A DNA stretch of 51,532 bases from NCBI RefSeq assembly GCF_003937915.1, contig NZ_RHUM01000008.1, positions 1-51,532 on the forward strand. Direction: 5' to 3'. Shown piece by piece: positions 29,301 through 38,304 of this stretch (within the stretch, counting starts at the first letter, position 1; each line of letters starts with the position of its first letter). The notes beneath the pieces are model-generated. The model ran no database searches, was not told the origin of the DNA, and worked only from the letters and a program-made list of their open reading frames with translations. Position numbers and translations under genes: made by a program. This DNA comes from Erwinia sp. 198. Its GTDB lineage: Bacteria > Pseudomonadota > Gammaproteobacteria > Enterobacterales > Enterobacteriaceae.

Positions 29301-30371
29301 TCAGGAAAATTTTACCGAGGCGCGACAGCCGCCGGGTTTCGGCCGATTTTCGAGGAAAAACTGCGCCTTATGCAGCTGGGCAATGCGGCTGACGATGCTC
29401 AGTCCCAGCCCGATGCCGCCGTAACGGCTGTCCATCCGTACAAAGGCGCGGCTCAGCTCGCCGCTTTTGCTTTCGTCAATGCCCGGCCCGCAATCCTCCA
29501 CCGCCAGCACCGCGCCGGAAACGTTTTCAATGCGAATGGTCACAACGGTGCCTTTTGGGCTGTAGCGATGGGCATTTTCCAGCAGGTTCCTCAGCAGAAC
29601 GCTCAGCAGCGTGGCGTCGCCGCGCACCGTGGCATCCTCCGTTGCCGCCACTTCCAGCGTTTGTCCACGCTGTTGCAGCATCGCCTGCATTTCCAGGCTC
29701 ATCGGCGCGATCACATCCCGAATCAGCGAAACCTGCTGATAGTTGCCGGCGGTAAAGGATTGCCCGACGCGCGCCAGTTGGAGCAGCTGAGAGACGCTGT
29801 TGGTCATCTGATCCAGACGCTCGAGCAAAGGGCGCACGTTAACGGCGTGCTTTTTCTCTATCAGCTCCAGATGCAGCCGTAGTCCGGCCAGCGGCGTGCG
29901 CAGCTCGTGGGCGACATCGGCGGTAAACAGGCGTTCGCGCTCCAGACTGGTGGTCAGACGCGTAATCAGCTGATTAACAGCCTGGGTAACGGCATCCACT
30001 TCCCGCACCGAACGGGCACAGCTGATGGGATCGAGATCGTCCTCGCTGCGGTTTTCCAGCTGCTTTTGCAGTTCAGACAGCGGCCGCGTGATCCATTTCA
30101 CCACCTGGAAACAGAGCAGCAGGGCGAGCGTAATCATAATCAGGCTCGGCACGGCCAGGCTGGCGACGGCCTCATGGATCTCTTTTTCCACGTGCTTGTG
30201 CTGGTCATGATTATGCAGCGCCGCGTCCACCAGCAGCTGGATCTGCTCTTTGCTTTCGTGCCACAGCCACGCCACGCTAATCACCTGGCAGAACAGCAAA
30301 ATCAGGCCAACCGCCATCAGCAGGCGAAAGCGCATCGTGTTGCCTTGACGTTGAAAGAAAAATTTACTCAT
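29301..30371 (-). CDS. basS: Sensor histidine kinase BasS (PmrB)
   Basis: PmrB senses iron, aluminium and mild acid and phosphorylates PmrA. The 356-residue protein has two membrane helices (about residues 15-35 and 70-92) flanking a short periplasmic loop, then HAMP and the His box [15 protein letters not shown]. The ATPase boxes are [20 protein letters not shown] and [11 protein letters not shown]. The loop keeps both ExxE metal motifs (ESKE, EIHE). It is also rich in histidine (HNHDQHKH), more so than E. coli as I recall it. Its start overlaps the basR stop by 8 nt. Confidence 0.94.
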   Translation of the reverse strand: MSKFFFQRQGNTMRFRLLMAVGLILLFCQVISVAWLWHESKEQIQLLVDAALHNHDQHKHVEKEIHEAVASLAVPSLIMITLALLLCFQVVKWITRPLSELQKQLENRSEDDLDPISCARSVREVDAVTQAVNQLITRLTTSLERERLFTADVAHELRTPLAGLRLHLELIEKKHAVNVRPLLERLDQMTNSVSQLLQLARVGQSFTAGNYQQVSLIRDVIAPMSLEMQAMLQQRGQTLEVAATEDATVRGDATLLSVLLRNLLENAHRYSPKGTVVTIRIENVSGAVLAVEDCGPGIDESKSGELSRAFVRMDSRYGGIGLGLSIVSRIAQLHKAQFFLENRPKPGGCRASVKFS

Positions 30372-31035
30372 TCGTATCGGCCTTGATCAGGGCATAGCCA
30401 AAGCCGCGCACGGTGCGGATCGCCGAGCGGCCGATTTTTTCACGCAGGTTGTGGATATGCACCTCCAGCGTGTTGGTGGACGGCTCGGTTTCCCAGTTGT
30501 AGATATCGTTGTAGAGGATTTCGCGATGCACCGGCTGCCCGGCCTTAAGCATCAGCCGCGACAGAATAGCGTACTCTTTCGGCGTCAGCTCCAGCAGCCT
30601 GTCGGCAAGATGGATCTGGCGATGCGTCATATCCAGCGCCAGCTGGCCAAACGACAGCATGCTGTCACCCTGATTAACATCGCGGCGGATCAGCGCCCGG
30701 ATGCGCGCCAGCAGCTCCTCCAACGCAAAGGGCTTAATCAGATAATCGTCCGCGCCCGCGTCCAGCCCGGTGATGCGGTCGCCGACCGTATCGCGCGCGG
30801 TGAGGATCAGCACAGGATACTTTTTCTTCTGGCGACGCAGACGTAGCAAAAGGCGCAGGCCGTCCTCGTCCGGCAATCCCAAATCGAGGATCAGCAGGCT
30901 ATAGAGGCCGCTGGCAAGCGCGGCCTGCGCGTCGCGGCTGGTGCTCACGCCGTCGCAAACGTAGCCTTCGCCTTCCAGCGCCATGAGCAACCCCTGTAGC
31001 AGCAGGGCATCGTCTTCCACCACCAAAATTTTCAC
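30364..31035 (-). CDS. basR: Response regulator BasR (PmrA)
   Basis: PmrA is the OmpR-class regulator that turns on lipid A modification genes. The 223-residue protein has a receiver domain (DD at 8-9, phospho-Asp in [14 protein letters not shown], Lys in [14 protein letters not shown]). A winged-helix DNA-binding domain follows, with [20 protein letters not shown] and [28 protein letters not shown] wing sequence. It lies between eptA (4-nt overlap) and basS (8-nt overlap) in one operon controlled from a PmrA box upstream of eptA, so it is autoregulated. Confidence 0.95.
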   Translation of the reverse strand: MKILVVEDDALLLQGLLMALEGEGYVCDGVSTSRDAQAALASGLYSLLILDLGLPDEDGLRLLLRLRRQKKKYPVLILTARDTVGDRITGLDAGADDYLIKPFALEELLARIRALIRRDVNQGDSMLSFGQLALDMTHRQIHLADRLLELTPKEYAILSRLMLKAGQPVHREILYNDIYNWETEPSTNTLEVHIHNLREKIGRSAIRTVRGFGYALIKADTNE

Positions 31036-32672
31036 CGCTTTGTGCTCCGACAGGCCGTCAGGATATCGTCGCCAGGCACATACTCACGCGTCACCGTGCC
31101 GGTCAGCCCCAGTACCGTAGAGAAGAGATTATCCTGCGACCAGTTATTGTTCGTCAGTTTGTTCATACAGTCCATAGCCACCGCGTGGCGCTGCTGATAG
31201 TCGGGCGACAGCCAAATCAGCATCGGCACGTGCTTCTGCTCTTCCGGCGCTATCGCGTAGGGCATACCATGCAGATAGACCCCGTTTTCGCCCAACGATT
31301 CCCCGTGATCGGAAAGATAGACCAGGCTGGTGGTAAAGCGATCCTGATGTGATTTTAATACGTTAATGGCTTTATCGACGATGTAATCCACATAGAGCAG
31401 GGTATTGTCGTAGGTGTTGACCAGCTGCTCCCTGGAACAGTCCTGGATTTGATTGGTGTCGCAGGTCGGCACAAAACGGCGGAACTGCGCCGGATAGCGA
31501 TGATAATAGGTTGGGCCGTGGCTGCCGATAGTATGCAGCACGATAATGCCGTTGCCCTTCAGCTGGTTGATATAGTCATCCAGGCCGTGGAACAGCACGT
31601 CGTCGTAGCATTCGCCGTTGATGCACTCGCCAGGCAGATCCAGACGCGTCATATCCTGATGCGGCACCCTGTCGCAGGCGCCTTTACAGCCGCCGTCATT
31701 CTCATTCCACAGCACGCTAAGGCCCGCGCGCTGCACGATATCCAGCAGGCCTTCACGGTGGCTGGCAAGCACATCATCATAGCGCGCGCGCGGCATCCCG
31801 GAAAACATGCAGGGCACCGACACCGCCGTAGACGTGCCGCAGGATATGGTGCGTGGGAAATAGATAACGTTATCTTTCGCCAGCAGGGGATTAGTCTGGT
31901 GCAGATAGCCGGAAAGCGAAAAATCCGCCGCGCGCGAGGTCTCGCCTAACACAATAATGGTCAGGCTTTTTTTTGTGCTGTTGAGCAGTTGCGGGCTTTG
32001 ATGCGCATCTTCTCCCAGCCTGACCAGCGGCAGGTGCGTCAGCTGGTTGTGCCTGTACCAGGAGAGCGTTGCGGCAATACTGTTGGAAGGGCTAAGCGAC
32101 TTCACCAGCTCTTTATGATTGCGAAACAGCGAGGCGTAATCTTTATAGAAGAGCAGGGCGATGAGCAGGATTAAAACGGCGGAGGCAGCCAGGCTGAGGA
32201 CGCGCGGCACCACGCTGTTTAACAGGCCCGACGGCGTTTTAAAGCGTATCCAGAACGCCAGCGCGGCGGCCAGCACGCCGGAAAGCAGCAGGCTGATAAC
32301 AAACTGCGGCGTCATCAGCGCAAAGGATTCCGACGCGGTGGTATCCAGCATATTAACGATCATCGAGCGGTCGAGAACGATATTGTAGTTCCAGATAAAG
32401 TACTGCGCCGCGGCGGAAACCAGGATAAACAGGGCGCTAAGCAGCCTGTCCAGCCACAGAAACGAGGCCAGCGTCAGCACGATATTAATGACGCTGAACG
32501 CCACCAGCGGCATAGAAAGAAAAACCAGCGTACAGCGCAACGTGGTGAGCGGCATGGCCGCCAGCACCTGATGGTAAAAAGCAAGATTCAGAAACAAAGC
32601 AATATAGGCGGAAAAGAGGATCGGGAAAAGGTGTCGGCTCAGCGACACGCTTTTAAGCTGCATCAGTGACAT
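31032..32672 (-). CDS. eptA: Lipid A phosphoethanolamine transferase EptA (PmrC)
   Basis: EptA moves phosphoethanolamine from phosphatidylethanolamine to lipid A at the periplasmic face, lowering surface charge and giving polymyxin resistance. The 546-residue protein has five membrane helices in the first 170 residues, then a periplasmic sulfatase-fold domain. The catalytic Thr is in [16 protein letters not shown]; zinc-binding residues lie in [18 protein letters not shown] and the His of [11 protein letters not shown]. Paired cysteines ([30 protein letters not shown]) fit the family's disulfides. It is the first gene of eptA-basR-basS. Confidence 0.95.
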   Translation of the reverse strand: MSLMQLKSVSLSRHLFPILFSAYIALFLNLAFYHQVLAAMPLTTLRCTLVFLSMPLVAFSVINIVLTLASFLWLDRLLSALFILVSAAAQYFIWNYNIVLDRSMIVNMLDTTASESFALMTPQFVISLLLSGVLAAALAFWIRFKTPSGLLNSVVPRVLSLAASAVLILLIALLFYKDYASLFRNHKELVKSLSPSNSIAATLSWYRHNQLTHLPLVRLGEDAHQSPQLLNSTKKSLTIIVLGETSRAADFSLSGYLHQTNPLLAKDNVIYFPRTISCGTSTAVSVPCMFSGMPRARYDDVLASHREGLLDIVQRAGLSVLWNENDGGCKGACDRVPHQDMTRLDLPGECINGECYDDVLFHGLDDYINQLKGNGIIVLHTIGSHGPTYYHRYPAQFRRFVPTCDTNQIQDCSREQLVNTYDNTLLYVDYIVDKAINVLKSHQDRFTTSLVYLSDHGESLGENGVYLHGMPYAIAPEEQKHVPMLIWLSPDYQQRHAVAMDCMNKLTNNNWSQDNLFSTVLGLTGTVTREYVPGDDILTACRSTKR

Positions 32673-32720
32673 ACCAGCAATCCGGAGCAGGAAAAGAGAG
32701 GCTCAGCCTGCCAGTGAAAG

Positions 32721-32746
32721 ATTAGGAAAACCTTAAGGATCTTAAG
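32721..32746 (-). promoter_or_regulatory. PmrA box upstream of eptA
   Basis: On the minus strand CTTAAG-GTTTT-CCTAAT (32737-32721) matches the PmrA direct repeat with one mismatch. A further CTTAAG (32746-32741) stands 3 bp before it. The box lies 49 nt upstream of the eptA start and overlaps the last codons of the upstream AraC-type gene. Confidence 0.75.
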
Positions 32747-33665
32747 AAATCGCGTCCGGCGCGCTATGCGCTTGCTGACCTGGCGCCTGCGTCGGCGCAT
32801 TTTTCAGCTCGCCAGTTAGCCAGAACTTTTTATAGCGAGCGGGCGGAATGCCTACCAGATTATGAAAAATGCGATGAAAGTTATTGACGTTGTCATAGCC
32901 TACCGCGTTTGCCACTTCCGTTACGCCCAGTTCGGTGCTCAGTAATAAAGACTGCGCTTCGCCGATCCTGCGTCGGGTCTGATACTGTTTAGGCGAATAA
33001 CCTGAAAAAGCTTTAAAGAGATGCGCCAGATAAAAACGATTCATTTGCAGTTCGGCCGTAATTAAACGGAAATCAAGATTGTCTTTATAATGTTCGTCGA
33101 TAAAATCTTTAATGCGCTGGCCCGGTGACAGCGTGCCGGGATCGTTAACCTCGTTTCTTTCTGACCAGATTGTCCGACAAATTAACAGCAGCGCCTGCAA
33201 CAGGCTGTGGCCTGTTTCGCTGGCGTAGGGCTTTTTACTGTTGATATGTTGCCACATCTGTAAAAAGAGCTGGCGGATTTCGTCGTAATAAACGCCGCTC
33301 GGCATCATTGCCGTCTGACCGCGCGGCGTTAAATGATTTAGCGGCAGCCCGTGAATACTGAGCTGTTCTACGCCGCAGCTGAATAACATCAGGTCGTCCG
33401 TGGCGTGCGGGCATTCGTCATGCAGCACGCCCGCATTAAACAGCAGCAGATCGCCCTGTTTCGCCTGATACTGACGCCCGTCGATATGATAAGTGCCGCT
33501 GCCCTGCATAATAAACATCAGCTCAAACCGCTCTTCGTGGCGGTGCATCACGCGCGGCGTGGCGGCGCCTGTACCGTCGGCCCGGCACATAAACAGCAGA
33601 CGCGGGCGGCTATCTTGTGCAAAGCCGCCTTCAGCGGAATGGTCGTTCAGGCAAAATGTCAGCAT
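32742..33665 (-). CDS. AraC/XylS-family transcriptional regulator
   Basis: A 307-residue regulator with an N-terminal cupin-type sensor domain (HRHEERFELMFIMQGSGTYHIDGRQYQAKQGDLLLFNAG, here quoted only as landmark: HEER, GDLLLF) and a C-terminal double helix-turn-helix of AraC type. The second half has ITAELQMNRFYLAHLFKAF, then GVTEVANAVGYDNVNNFHR and the closing GIPPARYK. It diverges from the operon at 34339-38216 and is probably its activator, responding to the substrate or its product. ATG 33665 is favoured by GGAG 5 nt upstream; ATG 33686 is possible. Confidence 0.82.
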   Translation of the reverse strand: MLTFCLNDHSAEGGFAQDSRPRLLFMCRADGTGAATPRVMHRHEERFELMFIMQGSGTYHIDGRQYQAKQGDLLLFNAGVLHDECPHATDDLMLFSCGVEQLSIHGLPLNHLTPRGQTAMMPSGVYYDEIRQLFLQMWQHINSKKPYASETGHSLLQALLLICRTIWSERNEVNDPGTLSPGQRIKDFIDEHYKDNLDFRLITAELQMNRFYLAHLFKAFSGYSPKQYQTRRRIGEAQSLLLSTELGVTEVANAVGYDNVNNFHRIFHNLVGIPPARYKKFWLTGELKNAPTQAPGQQAHSAPDAIS

Positions 33666-33686
33666 GGGATCTCCGGTGGCGTTCAT

Positions 33687-34338
33687 CGCTATTCTTACAT
33701 CAATAGTCGCAGGCTGTAATCATCAAAATTAGTTTTTGTCTTTCTATAACGTACTGATTGATAATGGATATCGAAAAATAGTCGGCCAGAAAATCTCTGT
33801 TTTTGCTTTATGCCGCCGCAATCAACCAGCAAAAACGGCTGCCGTTGCACCGGATGAGTCTTTTTTGAGCATATTTTGAAATAAAAGGTTCAGCCGTCAT
33901 CCCGTCGGCGAAAAGGTAAATCCCCTTTTTCGGTATGGCTTTTTAATGTTGACCGACAGAACAAAAATCATCAAAACGGCAGAATAAAAGCCTGACTGCC
34001 GCCTCAGCCGCAAGCATAATTAATGCCGTAAGATATTATCTTCCTTTCCATTTTTAATAAAAGGCAGCGTAGAAATAAACTCTTCATTCTTGCTAAGTCA
34101 ACGCGTTAAAATCAGTTTGTGATTGCTGTCACCCGCCATCAGAAAATTTAAGCGGAATATTGATCTCCAGCACGGTATGAATGTTTCGTTATCTTTCTAT
34201 ATGGCCTTTTTCTTTCACTTCGGTATACCCTTTTCTCTGTCCGCTGTAGCCTGGAATTGTTTTTAAACGGCGGCAACAGCCATTAACGTTTTATAAAAAA
34301 TGATGCAAGGCGTTCCTTAAAACCAGACGGAAAACCCT
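33687..34338. other. Divergent regulatory gap between the AraC gene and the MFS operon
   Basis: About 650 nt, AT-rich, with no recognisable gene. It should hold both divergent promoters and the AraC-type operators; one CRP-like site is listed separately. The length also implies a long leader, or an undetected RNA, before the MFS gene. Confidence 0.5.
34118..34133 (+). promoter_or_regulatory. CRP-like site upstream of the MFS operon
   Basis: TGTGATTGCTGTCACC matches TGTGA-N6-TCACA in 9 of 10 positions. About 50 bp downstream, TATGAA near 34174 could be a -10 element, which would place CRP near -60, the usual class I spacing. No clear -35 is seen, as expected for a CRP-dependent promoter. Confidence 0.55.
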
Positions 34339-35748
34339 ATGTATAATAAAAGTCACCTGCAAAATCCCGACCGAATGCGCTTTATTACGCTGGTCTCTAC
34401 TATCGGCGGATTATGTTTCGGCTATGATACCGGCGTAATTTCCGGCGCATTAATTTTTATGAAATATGATTTTAATTTAACGCCGGTGCAGGAAGGTTTT
34501 ATTACTTCCTTTTTGCTGTTCGGCGCGGCGTTGGGATCGCTGTTCGGCGGTTATTTATCCGATAAGCAGGGGAGACGGAAAAACCTGCTGTGGGTTGCGG
34601 CGATATTTATTATTGGCGCGCTGGGCACGGCTTTCGCCTGGAATGTCCCTTCCATGATCGTCGCCCGCTTTGTCCTTGGCCTGGCCGTCGGCTGCGCTTC
34701 GGTAACCGTGCCTGTTTACATCACTGAACTGGCGCGGCCAGCCCGGCGCGAGCGGCTGGTTACGGTCAACGAGCTGATGATCGTCACCGGCCAGTTCCTC
34801 GCCTATTCGATGAACGCCGGTATCGTTAATTTTTATCCCGATATGTCGCATAACTGGCGCATCATGCTGGCGATCCCGGCTATTCCCGGCGCGCTGCTGT
34901 GGATCGGGATGCTGATGATGCCGGAATCACCGCGCTTTCTTCTGCGCCGCGGCGAAACCGATAAAGCCATAAAGGTGCTGAAAACCATCCGTCTGCCGCA
35001 AGAGGTCGATCGTGAGGTCAAAGAGATACAGCGCGTTCTCCAGATTGATACGGTACGGCTGAATATCTTTGCCGAGCTGAAAAAACCCTGGGTTATTCAG
35101 CTGATCCTGATTGGCCTGATGATCGTGCTGGCCACCCGCGTAACGGGCGTCAATACCATCATGTATTACGCGCCGACAGTATTGAAAGCCACTGGTCTGG
35201 GCGATGCGGCGGCGGTCACCGGCGCGGTGGCCAACGGCGTGGTCTCCATCCTCGCAACGCTGCTGGGCATGGTGCTGATTGGTAAACACTCGCGCAGAAA
35301 AATCTTTTTCACCGGGCAGGCTGGTGTCACCCTCTGCCTGGTGCTGATCGGCCTCGCCTTTAAGCTTTTCTTCCATACCGAAATCCACAACGGCGTGGAG
35401 AGTCTGCACGCTGATTTTGCGGGCGCAAGCTACATCATCCTGGGTCTGATGCTGCTGTTTCTGGTCTTTATGCAGGGCTGGATAGCGCCGGTTTTCTGGC
35501 TGATGCTGGCGGAAATCTATCCGCTGCGGATGCGCGGCCTTGGCATGGGCATCGCCGTGTTCGGCCTGTGGATCTTCGACTTTATTATCCAGTCCATCTT
35601 CCCGCTGCTGCTGCATCGCTATGGCGGCGGCATGACCTTTGGCTTCTTCGCGGCGACCAATGTCGTGATGCTGATCCTGCTGGTTAAATTTCTGCCCGAA
35701 ACGCGCGGGCTGACCTTAGAACAGATTGAAAATAAATTCCGCTTTTAA
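34339..35748 (+). CDS. Sugar-porter MFS transporter (IolT/XylE-like)
   Basis: A 469-residue, 12-helix proton symporter of the sugar porter family. It has GLCFGYDTGVISGAL in helix 1, the loop motif GYLSDKQGRRKN, PESPRFLLRRG before the central loop, QVTGV-equivalent ATRVTGVNTIMYYAPT in helix 7, and the C-terminal signature FLPETRGLTLEQIE. The nearest familiar types are myo-inositol transporter IolT and pentose/hexose porters; the exact substrate cannot be read from sequence. The usual helix 7 Gln-Gln pair is altered here to Ala-Thr-Arg, so specificity may differ. It is the first gene of a four-gene operon, 16 nt before the dehydrogenase. Confidence 0.85.
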   Translation: MYNKSHLQNPDRMRFITLVSTIGGLCFGYDTGVISGALIFMKYDFNLTPVQEGFITSFLLFGAALGSLFGGYLSDKQGRRKNLLWVAAIFIIGALGTAFAWNVPSMIVARFVLGLAVGCASVTVPVYITELARPARRERLVTVNELMIVTGQFLAYSMNAGIVNFYPDMSHNWRIMLAIPAIPGALLWIGMLMMPESPRFLLRRGETDKAIKVLKTIRLPQEVDREVKEIQRVLQIDTVRLNIFAELKKPWVIQLILIGLMIVLATRVTGVNTIMYYAPTVLKATGLGDAAAVTGAVANGVVSILATLLGMVLIGKHSRRKIFFTGQAGVTLCLVLIGLAFKLFFHTEIHNGVESLHADFAGASYIILGLMLLFLVFMQGWIAPVFWLMLAEIYPLRMRGLGMGIAVFGLWIFDFIIQSIFPLLLHRYGGGMTFGFFAATNVVMLILLVKFLPETRGLTLEQIENKFRF

Positions 35749-35764
35749 AAGTGAGGTAAACGCA

Positions 35765-36775
35765 ATGCCAGTAAATATCGGACTCATTGGCCTGGGCATG
35801 ATTGGCCGCGACCATCTGCAACGCTTCAGTACGGTAATTAATAACGCCAGAGTCACGGCGGTGTGCGATATCAATAGCGGCGTAGCGGATACGCTGGCGA
35901 AGCAGTACCAGGCCACCGCTTATTATGACGCTATTGAAATGATCCATTCAGAGAGCGTGGACGCTATTTTTATCTGCTCTATCGGCCCCGTGCACAAGGA
36001 GCAGATCCTCGCCGCCATCAAAGTCGGCAAGCCAGTATTTTGCGAAAAGCCGCTGACGCCGACCGCCGCAGAATCGAAAGCCATTATCGACGCGGAAACG
36101 GCATACGGTAAACGATTGCTACAGCTGGGCTTTATGCGCCGCTTCGATCCCGGCTATATCGAACTGAAAAAGAGCATCGATGCCGGCGAGCTGGGCGATA
36201 TCCTGCTGATGCACTGTGCGCACCGCAATCCTTCCGTACCGGAGAGCTATACGCTGGAAATGGCGATTAACGATTCAGCCACCCATGAAATCGACATTAT
36301 CCGCTACCTGCTTAACGAAAACATTGTTTCGGTACGCGTTGATATACCGCGTAAAAAAACCAGCCGCGCGCTGCCGCATTTGCAGGATCCGCTGATGGTG
36401 ATTTTTGAAACGGAATCGGGCGTGCGCATCGATGACGAACTGTTTGTTAACTGCAACTACGGTTACGACATCCAGTGTGAAGTTATCGGAGAAAATGCTA
36501 TCGCCAGCCTGACAGAACAGGCGCTAACCGTGAAGCGATCCGTCAGCGGCGCCGGCTACCCTATCGCCAAAACCTGTATGGAACGCTTTGCCACTGCCTA
36601 CGATCGGGAGGTGCAGAACTTTATCGACAATATCAGCAGCGGCAGAGAGATGAGCGGGCCATCCTGCTGGGACGGCTACGTCGTTGCGCTGGTGTGCGAT
36701 GCGGGACTCGCTTCGTTGCAGGATGGCCTGAAACACGAAGTCACCGTGCCGCCGCGTCCGGCGCTCTACCGCTAA
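35765..36775 (+). CDS. Gfo/Idh/MocA-family NAD(P)-dependent oxidoreductase
   Basis: A 336-residue dehydrogenase of the family that includes inositol 2-dehydrogenase and glycoside 3-dehydrogenases. The N-terminal Rossmann fold has GLGMIG (residues 9-14). The cofactor/catalytic EKP motif is at 94-96 with Lys95, and the active-site Asp170/His174 pair sits in NDSATHEIDIIRYLL. These are the residues used by IolG-type enzymes to oxidise a secondary alcohol. ATG 35765 has GAGG upstream; a longer frame would overlap the MFS gene. Together with the TIM-barrel gene it suggests oxidation of an inositol or sugar followed by isomerisation or elimination. Confidence 0.85.
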   Translation: MPVNIGLIGLGMIGRDHLQRFSTVINNARVTAVCDINSGVADTLAKQYQATAYYDAIEMIHSESVDAIFICSIGPVHKEQILAAIKVGKPVFCEKPLTPTAAESKAIIDAETAYGKRLLQLGFMRRFDPGYIELKKSIDAGELGDILLMHCAHRNPSVPESYTLEMAINDSATHEIDIIRYLLNENIVSVRVDIPRKKTSRALPHLQDPLMVIFETESGVRIDDELFVNCNYGYDIQCEVIGENAIASLTEQALTVKRSVSGAGYPIAKTCMERFATAYDREVQNFIDNISSGREMSGPSCWDGYVVALVCDAGLASLQDGLKHEVTVPPRPALYR

Positions 36776-36794
36776 TCATTAACAGGAGCCGACT

Positions 36795-37229
36795 ATGCTG
36801 GCACTTTCGCAGGACGACCTTTTTCTCGACTGCCGGGCCTCGTCAAAAACAGAGGCAATCCGTCAGGCAGCCGCAGCGCTGGAGCAGGGCGGCTACGTAA
36901 AGCATGGCTTCTTTGATGCCATGCTGGCGCGGGAAAGCAGCGTATCCACTTATCTGGGCGCGGGGATTGCTCTGCCACACTGCGCTAAAGAGCGCATCGA
37001 TCTGGTGATTAAAACCGGTTTTCAGGTTTTTCAGTTTCCACAGGGCGTGAACTGGGGGAAGGGCAAGATCGCCTTTATCGTGGTAGCGGTAGCGGCGAAG
37101 CAAAACGAGCATATCCAGGTTATCGCCGATATCGCTGACCTGTTTAGCAACGAATGGAAAAGTACGCTGCTGGCGCAGACAACCAGCAAAAACGATTTTA
37201 TTACGCTGTTTGTAAAGCCGGAATTTTAA
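36795..37229 (+). CDS. Stand-alone PTS EIIA domain, mannitol type
   Basis: A 144-residue single-domain EIIA of the mannitol/fructose family. The phosphorylation site motif is STYLGAGIALPH with His62. The rest follows the MtlA EIIA domain: VIKTGFQVFQFPQGVNWG, then AAKQNEHIQVI and AQTTSKNDFITLF. No EIIB or EIIC of the matching type is encoded anywhere in the window, and the operon's transporter is an MFS protein that needs no PTS. A regulatory job (phosphorylated by HPr, acting on the permease or another partner) is therefore more likely than transport; that is inference. A ribosome site ACAGGAG precedes the ATG. Confidence 0.85.
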   Translation: MLALSQDDLFLDCRASSKTEAIRQAAAALEQGGYVKHGFFDAMLARESSVSTYLGAGIALPHCAKERIDLVIKTGFQVFQFPQGVNWGKGKIAFIVVAVAAKQNEHIQVIADIADLFSNEWKSTLLAQTTSKNDFITLFVKPEF

Positions 37230-37274
37230 ACAGGCCGACAGCGCAATCCAGACCTGATGAATTAAGGATCACCA

Positions 37275-38216
37275 ATGAAACTTGCACTTTGTACGGACGT
37301 TCTGGCAAATCTGTCATTTGGCGAAATGCTGGATCGGGTAAAAAGCTACGGGATTTACGGCGTGGAGATGACGGCCGGCGGCTGGTCGCCCTGTCCGCAT
37401 GTGAATACCGATGAGCTGCTGGCCTCAACGGAGAAACTGGCCGCTTTTCGTCAGGAGCTGGAAAAGCGCGATATGGAGATTGTGGCGCTGAACTGCTCGG
37501 GCAATCCGCTTGCGCCGGGCGAGCTGGGCGAAAAGCATACGCGCAGCAGCTACAAAACCGTTGAGCTGGCGGCCAGGCTGGGCGTGAAAAAGATAGTGAT
37601 GATGAGCGGCCTGCCGGGCGGCGGCCCGGAGGATAAAATCCCAAACTGGATCGCTTCAACCGTGTCGTGGCCGGACTATATGCCTGGCGTGCTGGCGTGG
37701 CAGTGGGAAGAGATTGCCGTGCCGTGGTGGAAAAAATTTGTGCAGCATGCGCGTCAGCACGGTATAGAGAAAATTGCTATAGAAGCCTTTCCGAGCCAGC
37801 TGGTTTACAACGCGTCGACGCTGCTTAAGCTACGTAGTGCGGTGGATGAGATGATAGGGATCAACCTTGATCCTTCGCATCTGATCGCCATGGGTGCCGA
37901 TCCGATCGCCGCCGCCAGAAAGCTGGAAGGCGCGATATTCCACGTGCACGGCAAAGATGCGCGCATTGAGCGCGGTCTGGCGGATATTGATGGACTGATG
38001 GAAACGCAGCCGGTAACGGAAACGAAATCCAGAACCTGGAACTATGTAGCGGTTGGCTGTGGCAAAGATTTGCTGTGGTGGAAGGAGTTTTTCTCCGTGT
38101 TGCGCATGACGGGCTATGACGACTATGTCGCGCTGGAAATGGAAGATCTGACCATGAGCGTTGAGGCCGGGCTGGAAACGTCAATCGATGCGCTTAATGC
38201 CAGTATCAGCCGCTAG
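37275..38216 (+). CDS. TIM-barrel sugar isomerase/epimerase (AP endonuclease 2-like)
   Basis: A 313-residue protein of the xylose isomerase-like barrel family, which contains sugar and inositol isomerases and the 3-oxo-glycoside deglycosidases. Likely metal ligands are Glu170 (KIAIEAFP), Asp199 and His202 (GINLDPSHLIAMG), His223/His225 (FHVHGKDARI) and Glu288 (YVALEMED). The HVHGKD motif, the WPDYMPGVLAWQWEEIAVPW insertion and the GCGKDLLWWKEFF segment resemble uncharacterised members paired with Gfo/Idh/MocA enzymes. It is the last gene of the operon, and a hairpin terminator follows. The reaction is not known. Confidence 0.8.
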   Translation: MKLALCTDVLANLSFGEMLDRVKSYGIYGVEMTAGGWSPCPHVNTDELLASTEKLAAFRQELEKRDMEIVALNCSGNPLAPGELGEKHTRSSYKTVELAARLGVKKIVMMSGLPGGGPEDKIPNWIASTVSWPDYMPGVLAWQWEEIAVPWWKKFVQHARQHGIEKIAIEAFPSQLVYNASTLLKLRSAVDEMIGINLDPSHLIAMGADPIAAARKLEGAIFHVHGKDARIERGLADIDGLMETQPVTETKSRTWNYVAVGCGKDLLWWKEFFSVLRMTGYDDYVALEMEDLTMSVEAGLETSIDALNASISR

Positions 38217-38263
38217 CGCTCGCGCGCCATCGGCCTGTGAAACCCTGTAGAACCATAAAAGAA

Positions 38264-38283
38264 AAGGCCGCATAAGCGGCCTT
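38264..38283. terminator. Bidirectional hairpin between the sugar operon and the LEA-like gene
   Basis: AAGGCCGC, loop ATAA, GCGGCCTT (8 bp). On the minus strand it is followed by TTCTTTTAT, a fair terminator for the gene at 38305; on the plus strand the tail is weak (CAACTTC). Confidence 0.75.
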
Positions 38284-38304
38284 CAACTTCATCACGATGA
38301 GCGA

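Noticed and set aside
32732..32746. PmrA box made from the two CTTAAG copies upstream of eptA
   Set aside because: They are only 3 bp apart instead of 5. The pair CTTAAG-N5-CCTAAT gives correct spacing and was used instead.
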